Part shown: positions 1-8,667 of the stretch, piece after piece
Numbering within the stretch: position 1 is the stretch's first letter
Layout of the letters: every line of letters starts with the position of its first letter
From: Pseudoxanthomonas sp. PXM02
GTDB taxonomy: Bacteria; Pseudomonadota; Gammaproteobacteria; Xanthomonadales; Xanthomonadaceae
DNA length: 64,000 nt
Reading direction: 5' to 3'
NCBI RefSeq assembly: GCF_014851805.1
Contig: NZ_JACVAK010000001.1
Span: 310,001-374,000 of the forward strand
Notes under the pieces: model-generated
Databases searched by the model: none
Told to the model about the DNA's origin: nothing
What the model saw: the letters and a program-made list of their open reading frames with translations, nothing else
Program-made: the position numbers and the translations under genes

Positions 1-59
1 CGCACCTCGTCGGCTTCGTCGCCGGGCACGTTGCGCAGATTGAGGAACAGTTTCGCCAT
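1..59 (-). CDS. DUF6164-like protein, N-terminal fragment
   Basis: The first 19 codons of a minus-strand gene are visible, beginning MAKLFLNLRNVPGD. That N-terminus resembles the small DUF6164 proteins of Xanthomonadaceae, which have no known function. The rest of the gene lies left of the window. It diverges from the FKBP gene, leaving about 75 bp for both promoters. The assignment rests only on the short N-terminus. Confidence 0.55.
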   Translation of the reverse strand, partial: MAKLFLNLRNVPGDEADEV

Positions 60-134
60 GGCGGCAGTGTAACCGCTGCGATCCGGCGCCTCCTGCCAGG
101 GATGCGCTACCCTGCGCGCCTTTCGCCCCACAGG

Positions 135-581
135 ATGAAGTCCACGATGCGTTCCCTGCTGCTTGCCGTCACGCTGACCCTGCTCGCCGCCTGCACACCC
201 CCGGGCCCGCCGCCGGGCGGCAGCGTCGCCGAGCTTGAACGCATCGATACCCAGGCGGGCACCGGCGCCGTGGCCACCAGCGGCAGCGATGTCAGCGTGC
301 ACTACACCGGCTGGCTGTACGACGAGAACGCCCCGCAGCAGCGCGGGATGAAGTTCGACAGCTCCGTAGACCGCGGCACGCCGTTCACCTTCCTGCTCGG
401 TGCCGGCCAGGTGATCCGCGGCTGGGACGAGGGCGTGGCCGGCATGAAAGTTGGCGGCAAGCGCACGTTGAAGATTCCGGCCGACCTCGGCTACGGCAGC
501 AACGGCGCCGGCGGCGTCATTCCGCCGGGCGCCTCGCTGGTGTTCGATGTCGAACTGATCGACGTCAAGCCGCACGATTGA
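135..581 (+). CDS. FKBP-type peptidyl-prolyl isomerase lipoprotein
   Basis: This 148-residue protein is a lipoprotein carrying one FKBP-type peptidyl-prolyl cis-trans isomerase domain, predicted to help fold proteins in the periplasm. A signal peptide ends in a lipobox (LAAC, lipidated Cys20). The FKBP domain fills about residues 40-148 and shows the family signatures VHYTGWLYD, GQVIRGWDEG, GYGS and VIPPGASLVFDVEL. An upstream in-frame ATG at 102 would put a basic, non-hydrophobic stretch before the signal peptide, so the ATG at 135 is preferred; the ATG at 147 is also possible. The gene stands alone and is followed by an intergenic inverted repeat. Confidence 0.9.
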   Translation: MKSTMRSLLLAVTLTLLAACTPPGPPPGGSVAELERIDTQAGTGAVATSGSDVSVHYTGWLYDENAPQQRGMKFDSSVDRGTPFTFLLGAGQVIRGWDEGVAGMKVGGKRTLKIPADLGYGSNGAGGVIPPGASLVFDVELIDVKPHD

Positions 582-596
582 TTCCGCGGAGCCTGA

Positions 597-715
597 TGTG
601 GGAGCGACGTCAGTCGCGAGCTTTGATCGAGTCGAAGATGCGGCTCCGGAAGCGAAGCCGCATCGGACGCACCTCGACCCGGAATGCATTGATCGCGACT
701 GACGTCGCTCCCACA
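597..715. repeat. REP-like inverted repeat (GTGGGAGCGACGT family)
   Basis: A perfect 23-bp inverted repeat (597-619 and 693-715, starting TGTGGGAGCGACGTCAG) encloses a shorter inner stem (637-645 with 656-664, GATGCGGCT). It lies between the convergent FKBP and serine hydrolase genes. Extragenic palindromes of this GTGGGAGCGACGT type are common in xanthomonads and pseudomonads. It could also act as a bidirectional transcription stop. Confidence 0.8.
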
Positions 716-733
716 ACGCGCATACCGGTACCC

Positions 734-2332
734 CTACTCCACCGGCGCCAGCCGCAGATCATGGAAGTCGAAGCTGAAATCCGTCAGCGGCGAGATCGCC
801 TCCATGCGCGCCTCGCGGATGCCGCCGTCCGGCTTCAGCGAGAACGTCAGGAAGGCGTCGGCGTTGAGCCAGCGCTCACGCCAGCGCACCACGAAGGTGT
901 CGTGCTGCCACGGCTGCAGATCGCCGACCAGTTCCGGTGTGCGGCTGAAGCGCAGCACCAGGCCGTCACCTTCCTGCGCCACGACGACATCGCCATACCA
1001 CGGGTCGCGCAGGGTGCCGGCGTACTTCGCTAGCGGCAACGAAGGCTTCGCGGCGGCATCGCGCGCGGCCAGCAGCTTCTGCCAGCGCGCATCGGCGTCG
1101 CCCTTGGACTGCGCCACCTGCGCCTGGTAAGCCGCCAACCAATCGGTACTGGTGTTGGCGAGGTAGGCGTCCAGCACCTTCAGCGTGATCGCATTGAACG
1201 CCGCGCCGACTTCCTGGTTGGTCAACACCACGATGCCCAGCTTCTGCTCGGGTACCAGCGTCACGCGCGACACCATGCCGGGCCAGCCTCCGGTATGCCA
1301 CACCAGTTTCCGCCCCTGGAAGTCCGACACCATCCAGCCTTCGCCGTAGCCGAGGAAGTTCGGTTTCGCCGCCTTCAGCGCCTCGATCTTCGGTTCCGCG
1401 ATCGGGATCGGCGTGACCAGCGACCACATCGCCTTCTGCCGCGCTGGCGTGAACAACGCCTGCTCGCGCCCCTGCGCGTCGCGGTACGTGCCGCCTGCAA
1501 GCTGGGCGTTCATCCACTTCGCCATATCGGTGACGCTGGCATAGATCCCGCCCGCGCCCGCGACGTTGCGCCAGGTCATCCGCGGTGCGGGCTGCAGCGT
1601 GGTGAAGTCTGCCTTGGCATGGCCGGTGGCGACGTTGTCGCCGGCCTTGAGCGTGTCGCTGTTGTAGCGCGTCTCGCGCATGCCCAGCGGCTGGAAGAAG
1701 CGCGTGCGCAGGAACTGTTCGTAAGACTGGCCGCTGGCCTGTTCGATGACCAGCTGCGCGACGCCGTAGAGGATGTTGTCGTAGGCGTAGCGTTCGCGGA
1801 AGCCGCCGCTCAGCGGCACGTCGCGCAGGCGCTCGGCAACTTCGCGGTTGCTGTAGGTGGTGGTGGGCCAGTACAGCAGGTCGCCCGCGCCCAGCCCCAG
1901 GCCACTGCGGTGGACCAGCAGGTCACGGATGCGCATCTCGCGGGTGACGTAGGGATCGGCCATGCGGAACCACGGCAGGTGATCGATGACGCGGTCCTCC
2001 AGCGTCAGCTTGCCCTCGTCGGCCAGCATCGACAGCGACGCGGCGGTGAAGGCCTTCGTGTTGGAGGCAATGGCGAACATCGTGTGCGCATCGACCTGCG
2101 CCGCCTTGCCCATTTCCCGCTCGCCCCAGCCCTTCGCCAACACCACTTCGCCGTCCTTGACCACCGCCACCGCGATACCGGGGACGTCGAAGGCTTCGCG
2201 GACGGATTCGACGTAGGCGTCGATGCCCTGCAACGCCGGCGGCGGTGCGGCCTCCTTCGCCACTGCAGCGGACGCGAGCAGGCAGAGCAGCCAGAGGGCG
2301 CGGCCCGTGGCCGCCGGCAGGTTCGAACGCAT
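734..2332 (-). CDS. Class C beta-lactamase-like serine hydrolase
   Basis: This 532-residue exported protein belongs to the beta-lactamase/penicillin-binding superfamily (class C / esterase EstB type). It has a signal peptide (about residues 1-25), the SxxK nucleophile motif SNTK at 90-93, YDN at 184-186 and HTGG at 346-349 in place of KTG. A C-terminal extension of about 130 residues follows the catalytic domain, as in many serine hydrolases of this group. The open frame extends much further upstream, but the ATG at 2332 sits directly before the signal peptide. The substrate (D-amino peptide, ester or lactam) cannot be told from sequence. It is divergent from the flavoprotein gene. Confidence 0.88.
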   Translation of the reverse strand: MRSNLPAATGRALWLLCLLASAAVAKEAAPPPALQGIDAYVESVREAFDVPGIAVAVVKDGEVVLAKGWGEREMGKAAQVDAHTMFAIASNTKAFTAASLSMLADEGKLTLEDRVIDHLPWFRMADPYVTREMRIRDLLVHRSGLGLGAGDLLYWPTTTYSNREVAERLRDVPLSGGFRERYAYDNILYGVAQLVIEQASGQSYEQFLRTRFFQPLGMRETRYNSDTLKAGDNVATGHAKADFTTLQPAPRMTWRNVAGAGGIYASVTDMAKWMNAQLAGGTYRDAQGREQALFTPARQKAMWSLVTPIPIAEPKIEALKAAKPNFLGYGEGWMVSDFQGRKLVWHTGGWPGMVSRVTLVPEQKLGIVVLTNQEVGAAFNAITLKVLDAYLANTSTDWLAAYQAQVAQSKGDADARWQKLLAARDAAAKPSLPLAKYAGTLRDPWYGDVVVAQEGDGLVLRFSRTPELVGDLQPWQHDTFVVRWRERWLNADAFLTFSLKPDGGIREARMEAISPLTDFSFDFHDLRLAPVE

Positions 2333-2425
2333 CGTATGTCCCGTGTCTGGAATCCCGCGGCACGATAGCGCATGCGGCACAGGAGGTGCGCGGCGATCCG
2401 GGGCGCGATGCCGGCACGGCATACT

Positions 2426-3694
2426 ATGCGGATGCCAGATCCGCGTTCCGACACACCCTCCTCCACGCCGACGGTCGCCGTCATCGGCGGCGGTCCCGCC
2501 GGCCTGATGGCTGCGGAAACACTGCGCGCCGCGGGCCTGCAAGTGGACCTGTACGACGCCAAGGGATCGGTCGGGCGCAAGTTCCTGATCGCCGGCAAGG
2601 GCGGCATGAACCTGACCCATTCCGATCCGTTCGATGTCTTCGTCACGCGTTACGGCGAACGCACGCGCGACGTTGCCAACTGGCTGCGCGAGTTCGATGC
2701 CGATGCCCTGCGCACCTGGGCGCGCGGGCTGGGCGTGGAGACGTTCGTCGGCACCTCGGGGCGCGTGTTCCCGTCGGATCTGAAAGCGGCACCGTTGCTG
2801 CGCGGCTGGGTAAGGCGCCTGCGCGAACAGGGCGTGCGCTTCCACGTACAGCACCGCTGGCTCGGCTGGAACGACGACGGTGCGCTGCGCTTCGCGACCC
2901 CCGACGACGAGGTTGTCGCGCACGCAGACGCCACGGTGCTCGCGATGGGCGGCGGCAGCTGGCCGGAACTGGGCTCCGATGGTGCGTGGGTCGCCGCGCT
3001 GGAAGCCAAGGACATCGACATCGCGCCGTTGCAGCCTTCGAATTGCGGCTTCGATATCAGCTGGAGCGAACACCTGGCCACGCGCTTCGCCGGCGAACCG
3101 CTCAAGCCGGTCGTCGCGCACTGGCAGGACAGCGACGGCACCGCGCATCAACGGCAGGGCGAATGCGTGCTCACGGCGACCGGCATCGAAGGCAGCCTGG
3201 TCTACGCGCTGTCGCCGATGCTGCGCGACGCGATCGCGCGCGACGGCCACACCACGCTGGTGCTGGATCTGCTGCCTGGACGCGATGAAGCGGACCTGGT
3301 ACGACGCCTCGCCAAGCCGCGCGGATCGCGCAGCCTGAGCGAGCACCTGCGCCGCGAAGCCGGTGTCGCCGGTGTACGCGCCGCGCTGCTGTACGAAGTC
3401 CTGGACAAGACAGCGCTGACGGACCCGGCACGCATCGCACGGACGCTGAAGCGTTTCCCGTTCCGCCTGCTGCGTCCACGTCCGATCGCCGAGGCGATCA
3501 GCAGTGCGGGGGGCGTACCGATCGAGGCGCTCGATGACCGCCTGATGTTGAGTGCCCTGCCCGGCGTGTTCGCCGCCGGCGAGATGCTCGACTGGGAAGC
3601 CCCCACCGGGGGTTACCTGCTGACAGCGTGCTTCGCCAGCGGCCGACACGCCGCACTGGGCGTGATCGACTGGCTGGCGAAGCGCAACGCCTGA
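2426..3694 (+). CDS. BaiN/HI0933-family NAD(P)/FAD-dependent oxidoreductase
   Basis: This flavoprotein of about 422 residues belongs to the HI0933/BaiN-like family (TIGR03862 subgroup). The N-terminal FAD-binding Rossmann motif is VIGGGPAGLMA, followed by the family-typical GRKFLIAGKGGMNLT stretch. A C-terminal segment (FAAGEMLDWEAPTGGYLLTAC) is the second FAD-contacting region. The biological substrate of this subgroup is not established. Several in-frame ATGs exist (2372, 2408, 2426, 2432); 2426 or 2432 places the Rossmann motif near the N-terminus as in relatives. The 5' end faces the serine hydrolase gene across about 90 bp. Confidence 0.85.
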   Translation: MRMPDPRSDTPSSTPTVAVIGGGPAGLMAAETLRAAGLQVDLYDAKGSVGRKFLIAGKGGMNLTHSDPFDVFVTRYGERTRDVANWLREFDADALRTWARGLGVETFVGTSGRVFPSDLKAAPLLRGWVRRLREQGVRFHVQHRWLGWNDDGALRFATPDDEVVAHADATVLAMGGGSWPELGSDGAWVAALEAKDIDIAPLQPSNCGFDISWSEHLATRFAGEPLKPVVAHWQDSDGTAHQRQGECVLTATGIEGSLVYALSPMLRDAIARDGHTTLVLDLLPGRDEADLVRRLAKPRGSRSLSEHLRREAGVAGVRAALLYEVLDKTALTDPARIARTLKRFPFRLLRPRPIAEAISSAGGVPIEALDDRLMLSALPGVFAAGEMLDWEAPTGGYLLTACFASGRHAALGVIDWLAKRNA

Positions 3695-3710
3695 ATGGTC
3701 GTCCGCAGGG

Positions 3711-3746
3711 GCTGCGGCGCGCACCCCGGGAAGTGCGTGCCGCAGC
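3711..3746 (+). terminator. Hairpin after the flavoprotein gene
   Basis: A 14-bp stem with one mismatch (GCTGCGGCGCGCAC with GTGCGTGCCGCAGC, 8-nt loop) starts 17 nt after the flavoprotein stop codon. There is no clear T-run, so intrinsic termination is only likely. No gene was identified in the following 137 bp up to the next coding sequence. Confidence 0.45.
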
Positions 3747-3883
3747 GGCTGCGGAACGTGGGCGGCACGATACGCGAGCGGTTGTTGGGTTCCGGTTAGC
3801 GTTTCAAAGCAGTTTTATTACAGACATTTACGGCCGGATGTGCATGCTTGTCCTCACGCTGCATGCACCTTCATTCTGCTTCG

Positions 3884-4084
3884 TCATCCCCCCCGCACTT
3901 CCGGCTCCGTTGCACGCCTGGCCTTGGCGGCCACGTACATGTTGTCGACCAGGTTCGGGTAGCGCCTTCCGGCCGCGGCGGCCCGTGCACGCGCCTCGTC
4001 CACCTGCGCCGGCGTCAGCTTCAAGCCACCCCCGCGACGCTTTGGCGCGGGCCGTTGCCAGGGGCTGGGCTTGCGCGTCGCCAT
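3884..4084 (-). CDS. Small basic hypothetical protein
   Basis: A 66-residue, Arg/Lys-rich protein whose start codon lies 3 nt downstream of the RidA stop, on the same strand, so it is probably translated from the RidA message. It has a basic N-terminus, a Gly run and a helical segment with the motif AAAAGRRYPNLVDN. I recognise no family and assign no function. The tight spacing and gene-like composition argue that it is real. Confidence 0.5.
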   Translation of the reverse strand: MATRKPSPWQRPAPKRRGGGLKLTPAQVDEARARAAAAGRRYPNLVDNMYVAAKARRATEPEVRGG

Positions 4085-4087
4085 CGA

Positions 4088-4432
4088 TCAGACCGCAGCC
4101 GTCACCACGATTTCGATCAGCCACGCCGGCCGTGCGAGGTTGGCCTGCACGGTGGCGCGCGGCGGTGCGTTGCCTTCCGGCACCCAGGCATCCCACACGC
4201 GGTTCATCGCCTCGAAATCCTGCAAGTCCTTGATGAAGATTTCCGCCCGCAGGATCTTCGACTTGTCGGTGCCCGCGCGCGCCAGCAACGCGTCGATTTC
4301 GGCCAGCACCTGCTGGGTCTGTCCGGCGATGCCCTGGGTGGCGTCTTCGGCGATTTGCCCGGCCAGATACACCACGCCGTTGTGGATGGCCATCTCGGAC
4401 AGGCGGGGGCCGACATCGAACCGCTGGATCAT
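4088..4432 (-). CDS. RidA family protein (reactive intermediate deaminase)
   Basis: This 114-residue cytoplasmic protein belongs to the RidA/YjgF/Rid family. Archetypal members hydrolyse reactive enamine/imine intermediates released by PLP enzymes. The visible signatures are the N-terminal LSEMAIHNGVVYLAGQI strand region and the C-terminal RATVQANLARPAWLIEI block, whose Arg matches the catalytic arginine position of true RidA. It may belong to a Rid subfamily of unknown substrate. The ATG at 4432 follows a good ribosome binding site (GGAGG). The long in-frame extension upstream is noncoding. Confidence 0.88.
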   Translation of the reverse strand: MIQRFDVGPRLSEMAIHNGVVYLAGQIAEDATQGIAGQTQQVLAEIDALLARAGTDKSKILRAEIFIKDLQDFEAMNRVWDAWVPEGNAPPRATVQANLARPAWLIEIVVTAAV

Positions 4433-4461
4433 GGGGTTTCCTCCGTTGTGGGAAACGCAGC

Positions 4462-5124
4462 TTAGCGCTGCGGCGATGCCATCGCATCGCCTGCGGCACG
4501 CCACAACCACGTGCCGGCCAGCAACATGGCCGTGACGATCAGCAGGATCAGCAGCTTCTGCACCCATCCCTGCCCCGCGGGCGGCCACAGCGCGTGTATC
4601 CACAGCAGCAGGTAGCAGACGACCGACCATGCCGCGGCCAACGGAAAATGGCGGCACCATGCCGCATCCAGCCGGAACCGCCAGGCCTGCAGCACCATGC
4701 CGGTGGTGACGCAGAGGAACGCCGTGATCGCGCAGGTGTGATGGAACCAGTGATGGAAATCCGGCGCGATCTGCGGCAGCCAGGAGTCGCCGATCGCCAC
4801 GCCGGCCAGCGCGACAGCTCCGATGCAGAACAGCAGTACAGGCGCCGCGCTGCGTGCCTTCGCCGACAACTGGGCGCGCAGGCCAACGGAAAGCAGGACG
4901 ATGGTGGCGGCGAGCAGGCAGTACGCCGTTCGCAGCAGCAGACCCCAGGGACCGAGCAGGTACTGGCTCAGCGTGGCCTGGCGCCAGTCCAGGTCGCCGC
5001 GCACGACCTGCAACGCCCCGGCGACAAGCAGGAACAGGACGGCCCCGCCGATGGCCGAAATGGCAGCAAGACGGGTCGACGCGGAAGGTGGAGCGGAGGC
5101 GTCGGTGTATTTGGGACGGGACAT
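4462..5124 (-). CDS. DUF998 family membrane protein
   Basis: This is a 220-residue integral membrane protein with about six hydrophobic segments, matching the DUF998 family. Characteristic features are an early LSQYLLGPWG segment after the first membrane helix and the GDSWLP / HHWFHHTCAI histidine-rich stretch between helices. DUF998 proteins have no established function. The ATG at 5124 is chosen over an in-frame TTG two codons upstream. RidA begins 29 nt after the stop of this gene on the same strand, so the two may be cotranscribed. Confidence 0.8.
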   Translation of the reverse strand: MSRPKYTDASAPPSASTRLAAISAIGGAVLFLLVAGALQVVRGDLDWRQATLSQYLLGPWGLLLRTAYCLLAATIVLLSVGLRAQLSAKARSAAPVLLFCIGAVALAGVAIGDSWLPQIAPDFHHWFHHTCAITAFLCVTTGMVLQAWRFRLDAAWCRHFPLAAAWSVVCYLLLWIHALWPPAGQGWVQKLLILLIVTAMLLAGTWLWRAAGDAMASPQR

Positions 5125-5299
5125 GGACAACGGATCGCGGGGGACGCGGAATTATTGTCCAGGCGCTCAAGAATCCATGCGCGCGGCCGCTGTCATGGGC
5201 AAAGCTCCGCAGCGTGCCCGCCATCACGCTTTGACCTACACTCCGCCATCCCCCGGCAACCCGGGGATGGCCGCCACGAGCAAGGGGACTCCAGCGCCA

Positions 5300-6385
5300 A
5301 TGCCGTTCACTGCACCGCCGCCCGCTACCGATCCGGCGCGCCACACCCAACGCCTGCCGCGCCGGATCTACCGCTTGCGCATGCTCGGCATGGGTCTGGG
5401 GGCGCTGCCGATCGGCATGGTGCTGCTAGAGAACGGGGCCAGCGGCAGCCAGTGGGCGTTCCTGTTCTTCACCACGGTGCTGTGGCCACAACTCGCGCTG
5501 TGGCTGGCGCTGCGTCATCCGGTGCCGTTCCGGGGCGAGATCCGCAACCTGTTGGTCGACTCGATCCTGGCCGGCATGTGGGTACCACTGATGGCCTTCA
5601 ACCTGCTGCCCAGCGTGCTGCTGGTGACGCTGGCCACGGTGGACAAGATCAGCACCGGCATCGACCGGCTCTGGTACTGGTCACTGCCATTGATGGCGGC
5701 CGGCGCGCTGGCAGCCGGCATGGCCACGGGCTTCGAGGTACAGGCCGTCACCAGCATGCCGGTGATGGTCGCGTGCCTGCCGATGCTGCTGATCCACACC
5801 ATCGCCGTCAGCCAGGCCAGCTACCATCTGGTCCGCAAGGTGAAGCGGCAGAACAGGCAGCTCGATGAACTGAGCCGGCGCGACACCCTCACGGCACTGG
5901 ACAGTCGCCGCCACTGGCAGGAACAGGCAGCGCTGCTGCTCGAACAGTGCGCGGCGACCGGTGAACCGGCCACGCTGTTGATGATCGACATCGACCACTT
6001 CAAGGCGATCAACGACCGTCACGGCCATGCGGCCGGCGACGACGTACTGCGCGCGACGGCGGAGGTGATCCGCCACAGCATCCGTGGACACGATGCGGCG
6101 GGCCGTCTGGGCGGCGACGAGTTCGCGGTGCTACTGCGCGGTACCGATGTAGAGGCGGCCGGCATTGTGGCGCAGCGCATCCGCGAAGGGGTGCAGGCGT
6201 TGCAGACGGAGAGTGCGCCGGGACTGCGTCCCACCGTCAGCCTGGGACTGGCGAAGACGACGGGCGCGGCCGGATTGCGGGCGTGGATGGAAGCGGCCGA
6301 TCGTGCGCTCTACCAGGCCAAGAGCCGGGGTCGCAACCAGTTGGCGGTCGACGAGGACCTGACGCCGCTCGTCGATACGCCCTGA
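5300..6385 (+). CDS. MASE2-GGDEF diguanylate cyclase (DgcC/AdrA-like)
   Basis: This membrane diguanylate cyclase of about 361 residues is predicted to make cyclic di-GMP from two GTP. The N-terminal half is a MASE2 membrane sensor (residues about 20-180) that reads like E. coli DgcC (AdrA), including a LRHPVPFRGEIRNLLVDS segment before further membrane helices. The C-terminal GGDEF domain has an intact active site (GGDEF, 271-275). An inhibitory-site RxxD (RGHD) lies five residues before it, so product feedback is expected. The start could be the ATG at 5300 or at 5267. It converges with the next GGDEF gene. Confidence 0.87.
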   Translation: MPFTAPPPATDPARHTQRLPRRIYRLRMLGMGLGALPIGMVLLENGASGSQWAFLFFTTVLWPQLALWLALRHPVPFRGEIRNLLVDSILAGMWVPLMAFNLLPSVLLVTLATVDKISTGIDRLWYWSLPLMAAGALAAGMATGFEVQAVTSMPVMVACLPMLLIHTIAVSQASYHLVRKVKRQNRQLDELSRRDTLTALDSRRHWQEQAALLLEQCAATGEPATLLMIDIDHFKAINDRHGHAAGDDVLRATAEVIRHSIRGHDAAGRLGGDEFAVLLRGTDVEAAGIVAQRIREGVQALQTESAPGLRPTVSLGLAKTTGAAGLRAWMEAADRALYQAKSRGRNQLAVDEDLTPLVDTP

Positions 6386-6394
6386 CGTAGCACC

Positions 6395-8215
6395 TCAGGC
6401 GCCGAGATGCTCCACGCGATCGCGATGGGGCAGTTCCAGCACGTTGCTGGCCGCACGCACGGCGTCCTGCTCGTGGTCATTCACGCAGACGCGATTACGA
6501 CCGTTGTGCTTCGCGCGGTAGAGCTGCTTGTCCGCATGCGACAGCAGCTTGGCCAGGCTGTAACCGGACTCCTGACTGGAGGTCACGCCGAAGCTGCCGG
6601 TGATGGCGAACACGTGCCCCGTCTCGCGGGTCTCGATCTGCGCCAGGCGCACGCGGCAGTCTTCAGCCACGCGCGCGGCCGCACGCAGGTCGCAGCCGTA
6701 CATCAGGATGGCGAACTCCTCGCCGCCCAGGCGACCGAGCACATCGATGCGCCGGCAGAAGCCCTTGCTCGCCTCCGCCACTTCCTTCAGCGCCCAGTCG
6801 CCGGTGCCGTGACCGAAGCGGTCGTTGATGTTCTTGAAGTGATCCAGATCGAACATGATCAGCGCGGCCTGCTCGCCGTTGCGGGCGCACTCGGCCAGCG
6901 CGCGCTCGGCGCGGATGGTGAAGTGGTGGCGGTTGCAGATGCCGGTCAGGGCATCGGTCTCGGCCATCTTCTTCAACGACAGCTGCACGCGCTTGATCTT
7001 GAAGGCCCAGTAGCCGATCGAAGCGACCAGCAGCACCAGCAGGATGACGATCAGCCGGGTGTTCTGCGCCGCCGTCTGGTCGACCTTGCGCTGCAGCTGC
7101 AGCACCTGGTTCTTCTGATCGAGCGCGCTGATCTGCTGGGTTTTCTGCAGCGTCTCCTGGCGAACGATCTGGTACGCCAGTTCCCGCGCGTTGACATCGT
7201 TCAGATAGGCCTTGTCGGCTTCGGCGAACTTCCGGAACTGGGTGAGCGCGAGCGCCTTGTCTCCCTTCCGTTCCGCGATTTCGTACAGCGTCCGATACGC
7301 CGCCACGAGCGGAACGGAATACGGGATGTTCGCGCTCAGCGCTGCTGCACGGTTCGCGTGTTCCTCGGCAGCTTCGATGTCCTGCTCCTCCAGCAGGAAC
7401 TGCGCGAGCAGGGAGTGCACCTCGCCTACCAGGCGCGGGTAACGGGTCCCCTCGATTTCTGCCAGGTTCTCGCTCAGCATCGAGATCGCTTTCTTGCGCT
7501 CCCCCTGCGCCGCCCACTTCTGCGCCAGCACCTGGCGCGTGAAGTTGGCTATCACCACTTCCTTGTTCGCCAAGCACTCATCGATGATGCTGACAAGTGC
7601 TTTGTCTTCGTTGGGAATTTCGCCCAGCTTGAGTTGCGCTTCGGACTTCAGGAATCCCGCGAAGCAGCGATCCCGAGGGCTCTTGCTGGCCGCAAGTACC
7701 TGCTCGGAGAACTGCAGCGCCAGTTCGTGCTGGCCAATCTGGTTGTAGAGCACAGCCGCCGACACGGCCGCATGGATCTTCAGATAGGGATCCTTCACCA
7801 CCGGCAACAGCGCCAGGGTCTGCTCCAGTTGCCGCAATCCCTCGGTGAACTGCCGCGTACCCGCGTAGCTGTTGACGATGAGCGAGCCGGCTCTGACCTG
7901 CATGTCCACCGACGAGGTGGAACGCATCAACTTGTTTGCCGCCTCGATTGCGGCGTCGAAGCGACCGGCGAATGCAAGCGCATAGGCATTCAGATACGCA
8001 ACCTGTGCCTGCTGGTCGCCCGTGGCCTCGCCCTTCCTCGCGTTGACCTCACGCAGCACCTGCCTGAACTCCACAGGATTCGCGCTACGGACCTGCTCGG
8101 CTTTCTCCAACAGCGCGTCGAAACCCAGCTTCTGCGGCGCAGACATCGCGGATGTCGAGCACAGCAAAAGGACCAGGGCGCAAAGCACCCCGGTCCATGA
8201 AAGACCGAACGTCAC
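6395..8215 (-). CDS. TPR-containing membrane GGDEF protein
   Basis: This predicted diguanylate cyclase of about 606 residues has a signal peptide, a helical TPR-like periplasmic sensor region (about 30-370), one membrane helix (about 380-405), a coiled linker and a GGDEF domain. The active-site motif is GGEEF (497-501), with RRID as an intact RxxD inhibitory site. The start is uncertain. A GTG at 8215 lies 7 nt after the stop of the borosin precursor gene. The ATG at 8260 would add a very basic n-region and overlap the precursor gene. Either way it appears to be the last gene of the borosin-like cluster and may be cotranscribed with it. Confidence 0.82.
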   Translation of the reverse strand: MTFGLSWTGVLCALVLLLCSTSAMSAPQKLGFDALLEKAEQVRSANPVEFRQVLREVNARKGEATGDQQAQVAYLNAYALAFAGRFDAAIEAANKLMRSTSSVDMQVRAGSLIVNSYAGTRQFTEGLRQLEQTLALLPVVKDPYLKIHAAVSAAVLYNQIGQHELALQFSEQVLAASKSPRDRCFAGFLKSEAQLKLGEIPNEDKALVSIIDECLANKEVVIANFTRQVLAQKWAAQGERKKAISMLSENLAEIEGTRYPRLVGEVHSLLAQFLLEEQDIEAAEEHANRAAALSANIPYSVPLVAAYRTLYEIAERKGDKALALTQFRKFAEADKAYLNDVNARELAYQIVRQETLQKTQQISALDQKNQVLQLQRKVDQTAAQNTRLIVILLVLLVASIGYWAFKIKRVQLSLKKMAETDALTGICNRHHFTIRAERALAECARNGEQAALIMFDLDHFKNINDRFGHGTGDWALKEVAEASKGFCRRIDVLGRLGGEEFAILMYGCDLRAAARVAEDCRVRLAQIETRETGHVFAITGSFGVTSSQESGYSLAKLLSHADKQLYRAKHNGRNRVCVNDHEQDAVRAASNVLELPHRDRVEHLGA

Positions 8216-8222
8216 GCGCGGA

Positions 8223-8498
8223 TTACTGCGCCTTCTCTTCCTGTTCGTCCTCGCGACCATCCCGATCACCGTCTTCATCGCCATTCTCCTTAAACGGCTC
8301 GTTCTCAGGCGCATAAATCGCGCAGACCATCATCGCGCGCGCGCCTACAACACCGTTGAGCGTATCCACATCACCCGTCAGGATCGCCTTCTTCTCCTGG
8401 TCCGTGACATCCGCATCACGGAAATAGGCTTCCAAGCTCTGCAGGCCCACTACCGGGGCCGCCCCCATACGTTCCAGCACCTGGATTGCATTCGTCAC
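8223..8498 (-). CDS. Split-borosin-type RiPP precursor peptide
   Basis: This 91-residue protein is read as the substrate of the adjacent N-methyltransferase. Residues 1-50 (opening TNAIQVLERMGAAP after the start residue, then DVTDQEKKAILTGDVDTLN) resemble the LigA-like, methyltransferase-binding helical domain of split borosin precursors such as Shewanella SonA, which has the comparable stretch EQINAVMTGDMEKL. A short hydrophobic stretch at 54-64 (RAMMVCAIYAP) is the likely core. An acidic, low-complexity tail (65-91) ends the protein. The GTG at 8498 is chosen because GGGGA lies 7 nt upstream and the downstream sequence reads as the family N-terminus. The open frame extends upstream to 8639, but that part is not protein-like. 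Which residues are methylated is unknown. Confidence 0.8.
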   Translation of the reverse strand: MTNAIQVLERMGAAPVVGLQSLEAYFRDADVTDQEKKAILTGDVDTLNGVVGARAMMVCAIYAPENEPFKENGDEDGDRDGREDEQEEKAQ

Positions 8499-8667
8499 GC
8501 GAGTATCCCCAAATTGCCCTTCTATGTACTGCGACCGCCACGGTTTTCCGATGTGCGGTCCCCCTGGAGGCCTCTTCGTCTGCGCCGGCAGGACCGTACG
8601 CGTGCCCCTTGTCGCGGACAATACCCGCTTTCGTGACATGGAACCACTACTGTGCCCCGGGCGGCGG

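Noticed and set aside
2333-3724. An N-terminal extension of the serine hydrolase frame
   Set aside because: The signal peptide begins at the ATG at 2332, and the extension lies antisense to the flavoprotein gene.
8499-8639. An N-terminal extension of the borosin precursor from an ATG at 8639
   Set aside because: Those residues are Arg/Pro-rich and unlike the family, and a GTG with a good ribosome binding site matches the expected N-terminus.
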